From contig CAYJQC010000026.1 of NCBI GenBank assembly GCA_964372215.1, positions 1 to 59,059 on the forward strand: DNA of 59,059 nucleotides, in the 5' to 3' direction. Positions 1 to 8,602 of the stretch are shown in pieces; position 1 is the stretch's first letter, and every line of letters begins with the position of its first letter. Below the pieces are notes generated by a model that had not been told where the DNA came from, made no database searches, and saw nothing but the letters and a program-made list of their open reading frames with translations. Source of the DNA: DAIMFL01 sp964372215 (GTDB lineage: Bacteria; Pseudomonadota; Alphaproteobacteria; Dongiales; Dongiaceae). The position numbers and the translations under genes are program-made.

Positions 1-338
1 GTCTGCAGGTGCTCGTAATCGAAGGTGAAGGGCTCGTAGTAGTCGTCGATCTCCGGCAGGTCCGGGTTGGCGAAGATCTTCGCCAGGATGCGCCACTTGG
101 CGCCCATGCGCGGCTCGATCCGGCCATTGGCCCGCCGCCGCCACCCGCCGTTCCAGCGCTTCTGGTTCTCCCAGTCCTTGGGATAGCCGATGCCGGGCTT
201 GGTCTCGACGTTGTTGAACCAGGCGTATTCCATGCCCTCGCGGTTGGTCCACACGTTCTTGCAGGTGACCGAGCAGGTGTGGCACCCGATGCATTTGTCC
301 AGGTTCAGCACCATGCCGACTTGTGCGCGGATCTTCAT
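1..338 (-). CDS. narH: Respiratory nitrate reductase beta subunit NarH (N-terminal part, runs off the left edge)
   Basis: Only the first 112 residues are in the window. They begin MKIRAQVGMVLNLDKCIGCH, and the first ferredoxin-type cluster C-x2-C-x2-C-x3-C is complete at Cys16, 19, 22 and 26. NarH is the iron-sulfur subunit that passes electrons from the NarI cytochrome b to the NarG molybdenum centre on the cytoplasmic face of the membrane. The start ATG overlaps the narG stop codon (ATGA), so the two are translationally coupled. The remaining clusters, and presumably narJ and narI, lie beyond the window. Identification is firm from the N-terminal sequence and the narG context. Confidence 0.97.
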   Translation of the reverse strand, partial: MKIRAQVGMVLNLDKCIGCHTCSVTCKNVWTNREGMEYAWFNNVETKPGIGYPKDWENQKRWNGGWRRRANGRIEPRMGAKWRILAKIFANPDLPEIDDYYEPFTFDYEHLQ

Positions 339-3300
339 TCTGCGGCCTCCCTTCCCGAGACGGCTGGGCCTTCGAGCCAGTCGACGTTGTGCATCTTGCG
401 GACGATGACGAACTCGTCGCGGTTGGAGCCGACGGTGCCGTAGTAGTTGAAGCCGTAGGACAGCTGGGCGTAGCCGCCGATCATGTGGGTCGGCTTCACG
501 ATCGCGCGGGTGACCGAGTTGTGGATCCCGCCGCGCTGTCCCGTGGTTTCGGCGCCCGGCACGTTCACGATCTTCTCCTGGGCGTGATACATGTAGAGCG
601 TGCCTTCCTTGATGCGCTGCGAGACGACGGCCCGCGCCACCAGGGCACCGTTGATGTTGTAGGCCTCGACCCAGTCGTTATCGACGATGCCCGCGCGCTG
701 GGCGTCGATCTCCGAGATCCAGACGATCGGCCCGCCGCGCGACAGGGTGAGCATCAGTAGGTTGTCGGTGTAGGTGGAGTGAATGCCCCATTTCTGGTGC
801 GGAGTGATGAAGTTCAGCACCACCTGCTTGCTGCCGTTCGCCTTGCCGTCGATGACGGGCTTCACCGATTTGGTGTCGATCGGAGGCCGGTAGACGCAGA
901 GCCCCTCGCCGAAGGCCCGCATCCAAAGATGGTCCTGATAGAGCTGCTGACGCCCACTGAGCGTACGCCAGGGAATCAGCTCGTGGACGTTGGTATAGCC
1001 GGCGTTGTAGCAGACCTTTTCGGACTCGATGCCCGACCAGATCGGCGACGAGATGATCTTGCGCGGCTGGGCGACCACGTCGCGGAAGCGGATCTTCTCG
1101 TCTTCCTTCGGCAGCGCCAGATGGGCGTGCTCGCGGCCGGTGTTCTTCGACAAGGCTTCCCAGGCCTTGACCGCGACCTCGCCATTGGTCTCCGGCGCCA
1201 GCATCAAGATGACTTCCGCCGCGTCGATGTCGCTGTCGATCCGAGGCATTCCCTGGGTCGCGCCGTCCTCGGTGACTTCGCCGTTCAGGCGACGCAGGTT
1301 GTCGACCTCGTGCTCGGTCTTCCAGGAGATTCCCTTGCCGCCATTGCCGAGCTTCGACATCAGCGGGCCGAGCGCGGTGAAGCGCTTGTAGACGTTGGGG
1401 TAGTCGCGCTCGACCACGACGATCTGCGGCATGGTCTTGCCGGGAATCGGCTCGATCTCGCCGCGCTTCCAGTCCTTCACGTCCATGGCCTGGGCAAGCT
1501 CGCCCGGGGTGTCGTGCTGGATCGGAACCAGCACCACGTCCTTCTCGACGCCCAGCACCTCGGGCGCGACCTCGGAGAACGACTTGGCGATCCCCTTGTA
1601 GATCTCCCAGTCGCTGCGCGCCTCCCAGGCCGGATCGGCCGCGGCGGTCAGCGGATGGATGAAGGGATGCATGTCCGAGGTGTTGAGGTCGTTCTTCTCG
1701 TACCAGGTGGCGGTCGGCAGCACGATGTCGGAGTAGAGGCAGGTGGTCGACATGCGGAAATCGAGGGTGACCAGCAGGTCGAGCTTGCCGGTCGGCGCGT
1801 CGTCGTGCCAGGCGACCTCGTCTGGCTTCTGGCCGCCGTCCTCGCCGAGATCCTTGCCTTGCACGCCGTGGCTGGTGCCCAGCAGATGCTTCAGGAAGTA
1901 CTCGTGCCCTTTGCCCGACGATCCCAGCAGGTTGGAGCGCCAGACGAACATGTTGCGCGGCCAGTTCGCGGGATCGTCCGGGTCCTCGCAGGACATCTTC
2001 AGGCCGCCGGACTTCAACTCGCGGACCACGTACTCCTTGGCGTCGACCCCGGCCGCTGCGGCGGCGCGGCTGATCTCCAGAGGGTTGGTCTTGAGCTGCG
2101 GTGCCGACGGCAGCCAGCCCATGCGCTCGGCGCGCACGTTGTAGTCGATGAGCGAGCCGTCCCACGGGCCCTCCGGCGCGGTCGGCGACAGGATTTCGGC
2201 GAGCTTCACCGATTCGTAGCGCCACTGGTCGGTATGGGCATAGAAGAACGAGGTCGAGTTCATCTGGCGCGGCGGCCGCGCCCAGTCGAGGGCGAAGGCG
2301 AGCGGCAGCCAGCCGGTCTGCGGTCGCAGCTTCTCCTGGCCGACATAGTGCGACCAGCCGCCGCCGGACTGGCCGACGCAGCCGCACATCACCAGCAGGT
2401 TGATGATGCCGCGGTAGTTCATGTCCATGTGGTACCAGTGGTTGAGCCCGGCGCCGAGGATCACCATGGACCGTCCGTTGGTCTTCTCGGCATTGCGCGC
2501 GAACTCGCGGGCCACGGTGACGATCTGGGCGGCCGGCACGCCGGTGATGCGCTCCGCCCAGGCCGGCGTGTAGGGGACGTTGTCGTCGAAGCTCTTGGCG
2601 ACATGCTGGCCGCCCAGTCCGCGGTCGAGGCCGTAATTGGCGACGAACAGGTCGAACACGGTCGCGACCAGGCACTCCTCGCTCCCGAGCTTGATCGTCT
2701 TGGCGGGAATCGCGCGCAGCAGCACCTCCGGGTGGTCGGTGCCCTGGAAATGGTCGTGCTCGCGGCTGCCGAAATACGGGAAGGCGACGTCCACCACCTC
2801 GTCATGGATGTCGTCCAGGATCAGCGTCGTCTCGAGTTCGACTTCCTTGCCGCGGCCCTCCTTGGCCTCCAGGTTCCACTTGCCCTGCTCGCCCCAGCGG
2901 TAGCCGACGGAGCCGAGCGGCGCGACCGGCTTGCCGGACTTGCGGTCGATGGCGACGGTCTTCCATTCGGGATTGTTGACCTCGCCGAGCCCGTCGGCGA
3001 AGTCCGAGGCCCGCAACAGCCGGTCCGGCAGGTAGTGTTCGCCGCGCTTCACCAGGCGCACCAGCATCGGCATGTCGGTGTAGCGCCGGCAGTAATTCTC
3101 GAAGTACTCCGCCTGGCGGTCGAGATGGAACTCGCGCAGGATCACGTGGCCCATGGCCATCGCCAGGGCGGCGTCGGTGCCCTGCTTCGGGTGCAGCCAG
3201 ATGTCGGAGAACTTGGCCGCCTCGCTGTAGTCCGGCGACACCACCACCGACTTCGCGCCCTTGTAGCGGACCTCGGTGTAGAAATGGGCGTCGGGCGTGC

Positions 3301-4081
3301 GCGTCTGCGGCACGTTGGAGCCCCACAGGATCAGGAACCCCGAATTGTACCAGTCGGCTGATTCCGGCACGTCGGTCTGCTCGCCCCAGGTCTGCGGCGA
3401 GGCCGGCGGCAGGTCGCAGTACCAGTCGTAGAACGACATGCAGGTGCCGCCGAGCAGCGACAGGTAGCGCGAGCCGGCCGCGTAAGACACCATCGACATG
3501 GCCGGGATCGGCGAGAAGCCGATGATGCGGTCGGGGCCGTAGGTCTTCGCGGTGTAGGCGTTGGCCGCCGCGATCATCTCGTTCACTTCGTCCCACTTGG
3601 CGCGGACGAAGCCGCCCAGCCCGCGCTGCTTCACGTAGGACGCGCGCTTCTCCGGGTTCTCGACAATCGACGTCCAGGCCGCCACCGGGCTGCGCAGCCG
3701 CCGCGCCTCGCGCCACGCCCGCAACAGCCGGGCGCGGACCAGCGGATGCTTCACCCGGTTGCCCGAGTACATGTACCAGCTGTAGCTGGCGCCGCGCGAG
3801 CAGCCGCGCGGCTCGTGATTCGGCAGGTCCGGGCGGGTGCGGGGATAGTCGGTCTGCTGGGTCTCCCAGGTGACGATCCCGCCCTTGACGTAGATCTTCC
3901 ACGAGCAGGAGCCGGTGCAGTTGGCGCCGTGGGTCGAGCGCACGATCTTGTCGTGCTGCCAGCGCTTGCGGTAGCTGTCTTCCCAGCTCCGGCTCTCGTT
4001 GGTGGTGACGCCGTGACCACCGGCGAATTCGTCGACGTTCTTCTTGGCGAAGAAATTCAGACGATCGAGCAACAGGCTCAT
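335..4081 (-). CDS. narG: Respiratory nitrate reductase alpha subunit NarG
   Basis: This is the 1248-residue catalytic subunit of membrane-bound nitrate reductase, which reduces nitrate to nitrite with quinol electrons; E. coli NarG is almost the same length. The N-terminal FS0 cluster ligands are visible as His51, Cys55, Cys59 and Cys94 (HGANCTGSC ... RGC). The segment YDWYCDLPPASPQTWGEQTD, which in E. coli carries the aspartate ligand of molybdenum, is intact. There is no twin-arginine leader of the periplasmic Nap type, as expected for Nar. A GGAG sits 7 nt before the ATG. The gene follows narK by 14 bp and overlaps narH by 4 bp, so narK-narG-narH form one operon. Confidence 0.98.
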   Translation of the reverse strand: MSLLLDRLNFFAKKNVDEFAGGHGVTTNESRSWEDSYRKRWQHDKIVRSTHGANCTGSCSWKIYVKGGIVTWETQQTDYPRTRPDLPNHEPRGCSRGASYSWYMYSGNRVKHPLVRARLLRAWREARRLRSPVAAWTSIVENPEKRASYVKQRGLGGFVRAKWDEVNEMIAAANAYTAKTYGPDRIIGFSPIPAMSMVSYAAGSRYLSLLGGTCMSFYDWYCDLPPASPQTWGEQTDVPESADWYNSGFLILWGSNVPQTRTPDAHFYTEVRYKGAKSVVVSPDYSEAAKFSDIWLHPKQGTDAALAMAMGHVILREFHLDRQAEYFENYCRRYTDMPMLVRLVKRGEHYLPDRLLRASDFADGLGEVNNPEWKTVAIDRKSGKPVAPLGSVGYRWGEQGKWNLEAKEGRGKEVELETTLILDDIHDEVVDVAFPYFGSREHDHFQGTDHPEVLLRAIPAKTIKLGSEECLVATVFDLFVANYGLDRGLGGQHVAKSFDDNVPYTPAWAERITGVPAAQIVTVAREFARNAEKTNGRSMVILGAGLNHWYHMDMNYRGIINLLVMCGCVGQSGGGWSHYVGQEKLRPQTGWLPLAFALDWARPPRQMNSTSFFYAHTDQWRYESVKLAEILSPTAPEGPWDGSLIDYNVRAERMGWLPSAPQLKTNPLEISRAAAAAGVDAKEYVVRELKSGGLKMSCEDPDDPANWPRNMFVWRSNLLGSSGKGHEYFLKHLLGTSHGVQGKDLGEDGGQKPDEVAWHDDAPTGKLDLLVTLDFRMSTTCLYSDIVLPTATWYEKNDLNTSDMHPFIHPLTAAADPAWEARSDWEIYKGIAKSFSEVAPEVLGVEKDVVLVPIQHDTPGELAQAMDVKDWKRGEIEPIPGKTMPQIVVVERDYPNVYKRFTALGPLMSKLGNGGKGISWKTEHEVDNLRRLNGEVTEDGATQGMPRIDSDIDAAEVILMLAPETNGEVAVKAWEALSKNTGREHAHLALPKEDEKIRFRDVVAQPRKIISSPIWSGIESEKVCYNAGYTNVHELIPWRTLSGRQQLYQDHLWMRAFGEGLCVYRPPIDTKSVKPVIDGKANGSKQVVLNFITPHQKWGIHSTYTDNLLMLTLSRGGPIVWISEIDAQRAGIVDNDWVEAYNINGALVARAVVSQRIKEGTLYMYHAQEKIVNVPGAETTGQRGGIHNSVTRAIVKPTHMIGGYAQLSYGFNYYGTVGSNRDEFVIVRKMHNVDWLEGPAVSGREAAE

Positions 4082-4095
4082 GGCAATTCTCCGGA

Positions 4096-6834
4096 CTAGC
4101 TGGCGTTGGAGGTGGCGAGCTCGCCGGTATCCCGGCCGCGCTCGACGTCATGAAGCAACCCGCCACGCCGCGTGTAGACGTACCAGGTGAGGGCGGCACA
4201 GGTCGCGTAGAAAATCATGAAGCCCCACAATGCTGCCGAGGGCCCGCCGGTCAAGGTGATCGACGTGCCGTAGGACTTCGGGATGAAGAAGGCGCCGTAG
4301 GCGGCCACCGCCGAGGTGAAGCCGATGATCGCCGCCGATTCCTTTTCGGCCTGGCGGATCCGATCCGGACCTGCGAGCTGCGGCATCAGCCGGTCGATCT
4401 CCTTGCGCATGATCACCGGGATCATCTGGAAGGTCGACGCGTTGCCCACGCCCGTCGCAAAGAACAGGATCATGAACATCGCGAAGAAGCCCCAGAACGC
4501 GCCCGGCTGATCCTTGGCCGCCAGGAAATAGATGACGCCGCCGACCGCCGCGATCATCAGCAGAAAGGTCCAGAATGTGACCCGCCCGCCGCCGAACTTG
4601 TCGGAGATCCAGCCGGTGGCCGCGCGCGACAGGGCGCCGATCAGCGGCCCGAGGAAGACGTATTGCAGCGAGTTCATCTCGGGGAACTGGGTCTTGGCCA
4701 GCAGCGGGAAGCCGGCGGAATAACCGATGAAGGAACCGAAGGTGCCGGTATAGAGCCAGCACATGATCCAGTTGTGGGTGCGGCCGAAGATGACCGACTG
4801 TTCGTTGAACGACGCCCTGGCCGAGGCGATGTCGTTCATGCCGAACCAGGCCGCGAAGGTCGCCACGATCAGGAACGGCACCCAGATGAAGCCGGCGTTC
4901 TGCAGCCACAGCTTGGCGCCTTCGCTAGTGACCGTCGGCTCTCCGCCGATCACGCCGAACACGCCCGCGGTGATGACCAGGGGCACCAGGAACTGCATGA
5001 CGCTGACGCCGGCATTGCCGAGGCCGGCATTGAGCGCCAGCGCGTTGCCCTTCTGCTTCTTGGGGAAGAAGAAGCTGATATTGGCCATCGAGGAGGCGAA
5101 ATTGCCGCCGCCGAAGCCGCAGAGCAGGGCCAGCACCAGGAAGATCAGGTAGGGGGTGTCCGGGTTCTGCACGGCGTAGCCGATGCCGAAGGCCGGAACC
5201 AGCAGCGACGCCGTCGTTACCGTGGTCCACAGTCGGCCGCCGAAGATCGGCACCATGAAGGAATAGAAGATCCGCAAGGTGGCGCCGGAGAGGCCCGGCA
5301 GGGCCGCCAGCCAGAACAGTTGATCGGTTGTATAGGTGAAGCCGATCGCCGGTAGCTTGGCGACCACCACGCTCCATACCATCCAGACCGAGAAGGCGAG
5401 CAGCAGATTGGGGACGGAAATCCAGAGATTGCGCCGGGCGATGCGCTTTCCCGTCTGCTGCCAGAAAGCGTCGTCGTCGGGGCGCCAGTCCGCGATGACT
5501 GACTTGTGTGGAATGGCGAGCTCCGGCCTGTGGATCTCGACCATTTCCGGCAGCTCGGGCAGCGCCGCCGTTACCGGCTCCGCCGCCTGCTGCTCCATCC
5601 GCCGGATCGCGAAATGCATCCACAGCAAGGACACTGCGACAATGCCGAACAGCAGCATGAAGCAGGTGGTCCACACGCCGGTCAGGTCGTTCATGACGCC
5701 GAAGGCGATCGGGAGCACGAAGCCGCCGAGGCCGCCGATCATGCCGACCAGGCCGCCGACCGATCCGACATGGCCGGGGTAGTAGACCGGTATGTGCTTG
5801 TAGACCGCGGCCTTGCCCAGCGACATGAAGAAACCGAGCACGAAGATGGTCACGACGAAGGGAACCAGGCTCATCCGGGTCGAGAACGCGATCGGTCCCT
5901 CGATGCCGTGGATCACGTAGTCGGTGTTGGGATAGGACAGCATGAAGGTGCAGACGGCGGAGACCGCGAAAGTCCAGTACATCACCTTGCGGGCGCCGTA
6001 CTTGTCGGACAGGAAGCCGCCATAGGCCCGGAACAGGCTGGCCGGAATCGAGTAGAAGGCGGCGAGCAGGCCGGCGGTCTCGATGTCGAGCTGGTAGACG
6101 TCGATCAGATAGTGCGGCAGCCACAGCGCCAGGGCGACGAAGGCGCCGAACACGAAGAAATAGTAGAGCGCGAAGCGCCAGACCTGCAGCTTCTTCAGGG
6201 GGTCGAGCTCGAGCCAGGTGCTGCGCGGCTTCTGGCCGCTGGCCCGGCGGGCCGTCACCACCGGATCCTCCTTGGTGGTGAAGAAGAACAGGATTCCGGT
6301 GACGAACAGAACCACCGCGTAGACCTGGGCGGTCTGCTGCCAGCCGAAGGCGACGAGCAGGAAGGGGGCGCCCATCTTGGTGATGGCGGCGCCGACATTG
6401 CCGACACCGAAGATGCCCAGCGCGGCACCTTGGCGCTCGGACGGGTACCATCTCGAGACATAGGCGATGCCGACGGCAAAGGAACCGCCGGCCAGGCCGA
6501 CGCCGAGTGCCGCCAGCAGGAACATCGGATAGGTGCTGACCGTGGACAGCAGCCAGGCCGCGACGGCGGAGGCGATCATGACCAGCGCGAACATGCGGCG
6601 ACCGCCGTACTGATCGGTCCAGATGCCGAGAAAGATCCGGCTGAGCGAGCCGGTGAGGATCGGCGTGGCGACCAGCAGCCCGAACTCGGTGTCGCTCAAA
6701 CCGAGGTCCTGCTTGATGCGCACGCCGATGATCGAGAAGATCGTCCAGAGCGCGAAGCACATCGCGAAGGCGAAGGTGCTCAGGCCGAGCGCCCGGTTCT
6801 GATCTGCCGGCGTGACGCGATCCAGGTGGTGCAT
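4096..6834 (-). CDS. narK: Fused NarK1-NarK2 nitrate/nitrite transporter
   Basis: This 912-residue inner-membrane protein consists of two complete MFS domains, roughly residues 15-410 and 470-905, joined by a charged linker near 411-465. Each half carries a nitrate-transporter glycine signature: FGVGNVGAAITKMG in the first and NAGLGNAGVSVMQ in the second. In Paracoccus-type fusions the NarK1 half is a nitrate/proton symporter and the NarK2 half a nitrate/nitrite exchanger. The reading frame stays open further upstream, but I place the start at MHHLDRV because AGAGG lies 7 nt before it and the upstream stretch is basic and unlike a membrane protein. It is the first gene of the nar operon. An FNR-type site lies about 80 bp upstream. 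Confidence 0.95.
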   Translation of the reverse strand: MHHLDRVTPADQNRALGLSTFAFAMCFALWTIFSIIGVRIKQDLGLSDTEFGLLVATPILTGSLSRIFLGIWTDQYGGRRMFALVMIASAVAAWLLSTVSTYPMFLLAALGVGLAGGSFAVGIAYVSRWYPSERQGAALGIFGVGNVGAAITKMGAPFLLVAFGWQQTAQVYAVVLFVTGILFFFTTKEDPVVTARRASGQKPRSTWLELDPLKKLQVWRFALYYFFVFGAFVALALWLPHYLIDVYQLDIETAGLLAAFYSIPASLFRAYGGFLSDKYGARKVMYWTFAVSAVCTFMLSYPNTDYVIHGIEGPIAFSTRMSLVPFVVTIFVLGFFMSLGKAAVYKHIPVYYPGHVGSVGGLVGMIGGLGGFVLPIAFGVMNDLTGVWTTCFMLLFGIVAVSLLWMHFAIRRMEQQAAEPVTAALPELPEMVEIHRPELAIPHKSVIADWRPDDDAFWQQTGKRIARRNLWISVPNLLLAFSVWMVWSVVVAKLPAIGFTYTTDQLFWLAALPGLSGATLRIFYSFMVPIFGGRLWTTVTTASLLVPAFGIGYAVQNPDTPYLIFLVLALLCGFGGGNFASSMANISFFFPKKQKGNALALNAGLGNAGVSVMQFLVPLVITAGVFGVIGGEPTVTSEGAKLWLQNAGFIWVPFLIVATFAAWFGMNDIASARASFNEQSVIFGRTHNWIMCWLYTGTFGSFIGYSAGFPLLAKTQFPEMNSLQYVFLGPLIGALSRAATGWISDKFGGGRVTFWTFLLMIAAVGGVIYFLAAKDQPGAFWGFFAMFMILFFATGVGNASTFQMIPVIMRKEIDRLMPQLAGPDRIRQAEKESAAIIGFTSAVAAYGAFFIPKSYGTSITLTGGPSAALWGFMIFYATCAALTWYVYTRRGGLLHDVERGRDTGELATSNAS

Positions 6835-6913
6835 GGCAATGCCTCTCATATGCGGCGCGCTGGAATGCCAGCGAATTTGAGGGGAGAATCGCCACGGCCG
6901 ACGGCTGCTGTGC

Positions 6914-6927
6914 TTGACCTGGATCAA
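6914..6927 (-). promoter_or_regulatory. FNR/NarR-type box upstream of narK
   Basis: The sequence TTGACctggATCAA matches the FNR-family consensus TTGATnnnnATCAA at nine of ten specified positions. Its centre is about 86 bp upstream of the narK start codon. A class II activator position (-41.5) would put the transcription start near 6879, leaving a leader of about 45 nt. I see only a weak -10 there, as is usual for activator-dependent promoters. It most likely mediates anaerobic/nitrate induction of narKGH. Confidence 0.8.
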
Positions 6928-7038
6928 GCCGTCGTGGCTTTTCCGATGAAATCGGTGGCGCCGGCGCAAATCAAAATCGACCGGATGACATTCGTTGTTT
7001 AGACGATGCGAATTGTTCTCACGGTGTTTGATTTTTGC

Positions 7039-7063
7039 TATAATTGATCTTGACATTCATCAA
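7039..7063 (+). promoter_or_regulatory. Regulator-gene promoter: TATAAT -10 with overlapping FNR-type box
   Basis: A perfect TATAAT lies at 7039-7044. A second FNR-type site, TTGACattcATCAA, lies at 7050-7063 and ends 20 bp before the regulator's ATG. A start about 7 nt after the -10 would fall inside the box, which is a repressing rather than activating position. The arrangement suggests negative autoregulation of the Crp/Fnr gene. The site could instead, or also, serve the divergent narK promoter. Confidence 0.65.
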
Positions 7064-7083
7064 GAAATATACGGACAGGCCCC

Positions 7084-7782
7084 ATGCGTGCCGAAGAAAT
7101 CCCGGCGATTCGCCAGCTTCCCCTATTCGCCGACATGGCCGAGGCCGGCTTTGGCGCCCTGATGCAGGCCGCCTATCTCCAGATGTTCCCGCCCCAGGTG
7201 CAGCTCATCAGCGAGGGAGACCGGGCGGATTTTCTCCACGTGGTGGTGGAGGGCTGCGTCGAGCTGTTTGGCCAGGGCAACGGTCGGGAAACCGTGCTCC
7301 AGCTGGCGCGGCCGGTCTCCACCTTCATCCTGGCCGCCGTGCTCAAGGACGCGGTCTACCTGATGTCGGCGCGCACCACCGAGAAGTCCCGGGTCCTCAT
7401 GATCCCGGCGGAGAACATCCGCGCGGCCGTCGAGAGCGATGCGGCCTTCGCCCGCTCGATCGTGGTCGAGCTCGCCTTCTGCTATCGGGCGATGGTCAAG
7501 GAGCAGAAGAGCCTGAAGCTGCGCACCGGGGTGGAGCGGCTGGCCAACATGCTGCTGCACCTCCACCACCAGCAGGGCGCGAACGGCGATCTGACGCTGC
7601 CCTGCGACAAGCGGACCTTGGCGGCGCTGCTGGGCATGACACCGGAGAACCTGTCGCGGGCCTTCGGCACCTTGCGGCCCTATGGCGTGGAGGTGAACGG
7701 TGCCGAGATCCGCTTGTCGCTGCCCGACGATCTCGCCGGCCTGGCCAAGCCGAACCCGCTGATCGACGATCCCGACACGTAG
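7084..7782 (+). CDS. narR: Crp/Fnr-family transcriptional regulator, NarR/DNR-like
   Basis: This 232-residue regulator has an N-terminal cyclic-nucleotide-binding-type beta barrel (about 15-130), a dimerisation helix, and a C-terminal winged helix. The recognition helix reads TPENLSRAFG, so it keeps the E-x-x-S-R pattern that reads TTGAT half-sites, matching the two boxes in the adjacent intergenic region. It lacks the N-terminal cysteine cluster of FNR. It is therefore not expected to carry an oxygen-sensing 4Fe-4S cluster and is closer to the NarR/DNR/NNR groups, which respond to nitrate/nitrite or NO. It is transcribed divergently from narKGH and very likely controls it. The symbol narR rests on context and the missing cysteines. 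Confidence 0.85.
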   Translation: MRAEEIPAIRQLPLFADMAEAGFGALMQAAYLQMFPPQVQLISEGDRADFLHVVVEGCVELFGQGNGRETVLQLARPVSTFILAAVLKDAVYLMSARTTEKSRVLMIPAENIRAAVESDAAFARSIVVELAFCYRAMVKEQKSLKLRTGVERLANMLLHLHHQQGANGDLTLPCDKRTLAALLGMTPENLSRAFGTLRPYGVEVNGAEIRLSLPDDLAGLAKPNPLIDDPDT

Positions 7783-7813
7783 TGCGACGGCTGACCTGGG
7801 ATTCCCACCTCCA

Positions 7814-7834
7814 CCCCCGCCCCCACCCCCGCCC
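7814..7834 (-). repeat. G-run tract with quadruplex potential (minus strand)
   Basis: On the minus strand there is a G3 run followed by three G5 runs, all separated by single nucleotides, with two further short G runs toward 7804. It lies in the 66-bp gap between the convergent regulator and SRAP genes, just past the SRAP stop codon. In RNA of the SRAP gene it would fall in the 3' untranslated region. It could act as a transcript-end structure, or simply be a C-rich satellite. Confidence 0.6.
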
Positions 7835-7848
7835 GCGTCCAGTCGAGG

Positions 7849-8523
7849 TCAGAGGGGGATCCGCTCGATCACGGCGGGCTCGTCGTTCCGCGGGCTGTTC
7901 ACCCGCGTGCTCACGGGATAGGCCGACATCCGTCTGGCCGGATAGGGCTCCAGCAGCGCCATCGGGATCGCCGTGTCCCGGCTCTCCAGCCAGGCGTCGT
8001 AGGTCGCCGGGTCGATGATGACCGGCATGCGGTCATGGATCGACGCCATCAATTCGTTGGCGGCCGTGGTGATGATGGTGAAGGACTCCAGCGGCTCGCC
8101 GCCTTTGGTCCAGCGCTCCCACAGGCCGGCGACGGCGAACGGGCTGCCGTCCGCCATGGTGATCCGATAGGGCTGCTTGGCGCCGCCGGACCGCTTCCAC
8201 TCGTAGAACCCGTCGCACGGCACCAGGCAGCGCCGGGCCTTGAAGGCGGCCCTGAACGACGGCTTCTCGGCCACCGTCTCGGCCCGCGCATTGATCAGCT
8301 TGTTGCCGATCGCCGGATCCTTGGCCCAGGACGGCACCAGCCCCCAGCGCAGCAGCGCCAGCTCGCGGCGCCCCGCAGCGTCGAGCCGAACCACCGGCAG
8401 CAACTGGGTCGGGGCCGCGTTGTAGCGCGGCCGCCACTCGGCCGGCATCTGCGTGACCGCGGTGAGCCCGTACAGGGCGACGAGCTCCGCCCAGGTCAGG
8501 AGATTGGTGAACCGGCCGCACAT
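7849..8523 (-). CDS. SOS response-associated peptidase / abasic-site crosslinking protein (SRAP, YedK/HMCES family)
   Basis: SRAP proteins form a stable thiazolidine crosslink with abasic sites in single-stranded DNA through Cys2, shielding the lesion. The product is 224 residues. I set the start at the second in-frame ATG, because only that start gives MCGRF with the catalytic Cys exposed after Met removal; an upstream ATG would bury it. The other family residues are present: NARAETV, GFYEW with its glutamate, and the HDRMP histidine. No strong Shine-Dalgarno sequence is seen. It follows the FAD oxidoreductase gene by 79 bp on the same strand and converges with the regulator gene. Confidence 0.93.
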   Translation of the reverse strand: MCGRFTNLLTWAELVALYGLTAVTQMPAEWRPRYNAAPTQLLPVVRLDAAGRRELALLRWGLVPSWAKDPAIGNKLINARAETVAEKPSFRAAFKARRCLVPCDGFYEWKRSGGAKQPYRITMADGSPFAVAGLWERWTKGGEPLESFTIITTAANELMASIHDRMPVIIDPATYDAWLESRDTAIPMALLEPYPARRMSAYPVSTRVNSPRNDEPAVIERIPL

Positions 8524-8602
8524 GAACGCGACCATAGCCGAATGCCACTGCCCGCTGCCATGCCGGCATCGCGAGGCCGGCCCGGCGGCGAGGCCCAGGC
8601 GA

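Noticed and set aside
779..3361. Open frame of 860 residues antisense to narG
   Set aside because: It is a GC-driven shadow of the narG codon pattern; the product is low-complexity (Asp/Arg/Val/Gly-rich) and narG is unmistakable.
6835..7056. Upstream extension of narK by 74 residues
   Set aside because: It would read through the FNR box and promoter, and its sequence is basic and not membrane-like; MHHLDRV has a proper Shine-Dalgarno sequence.
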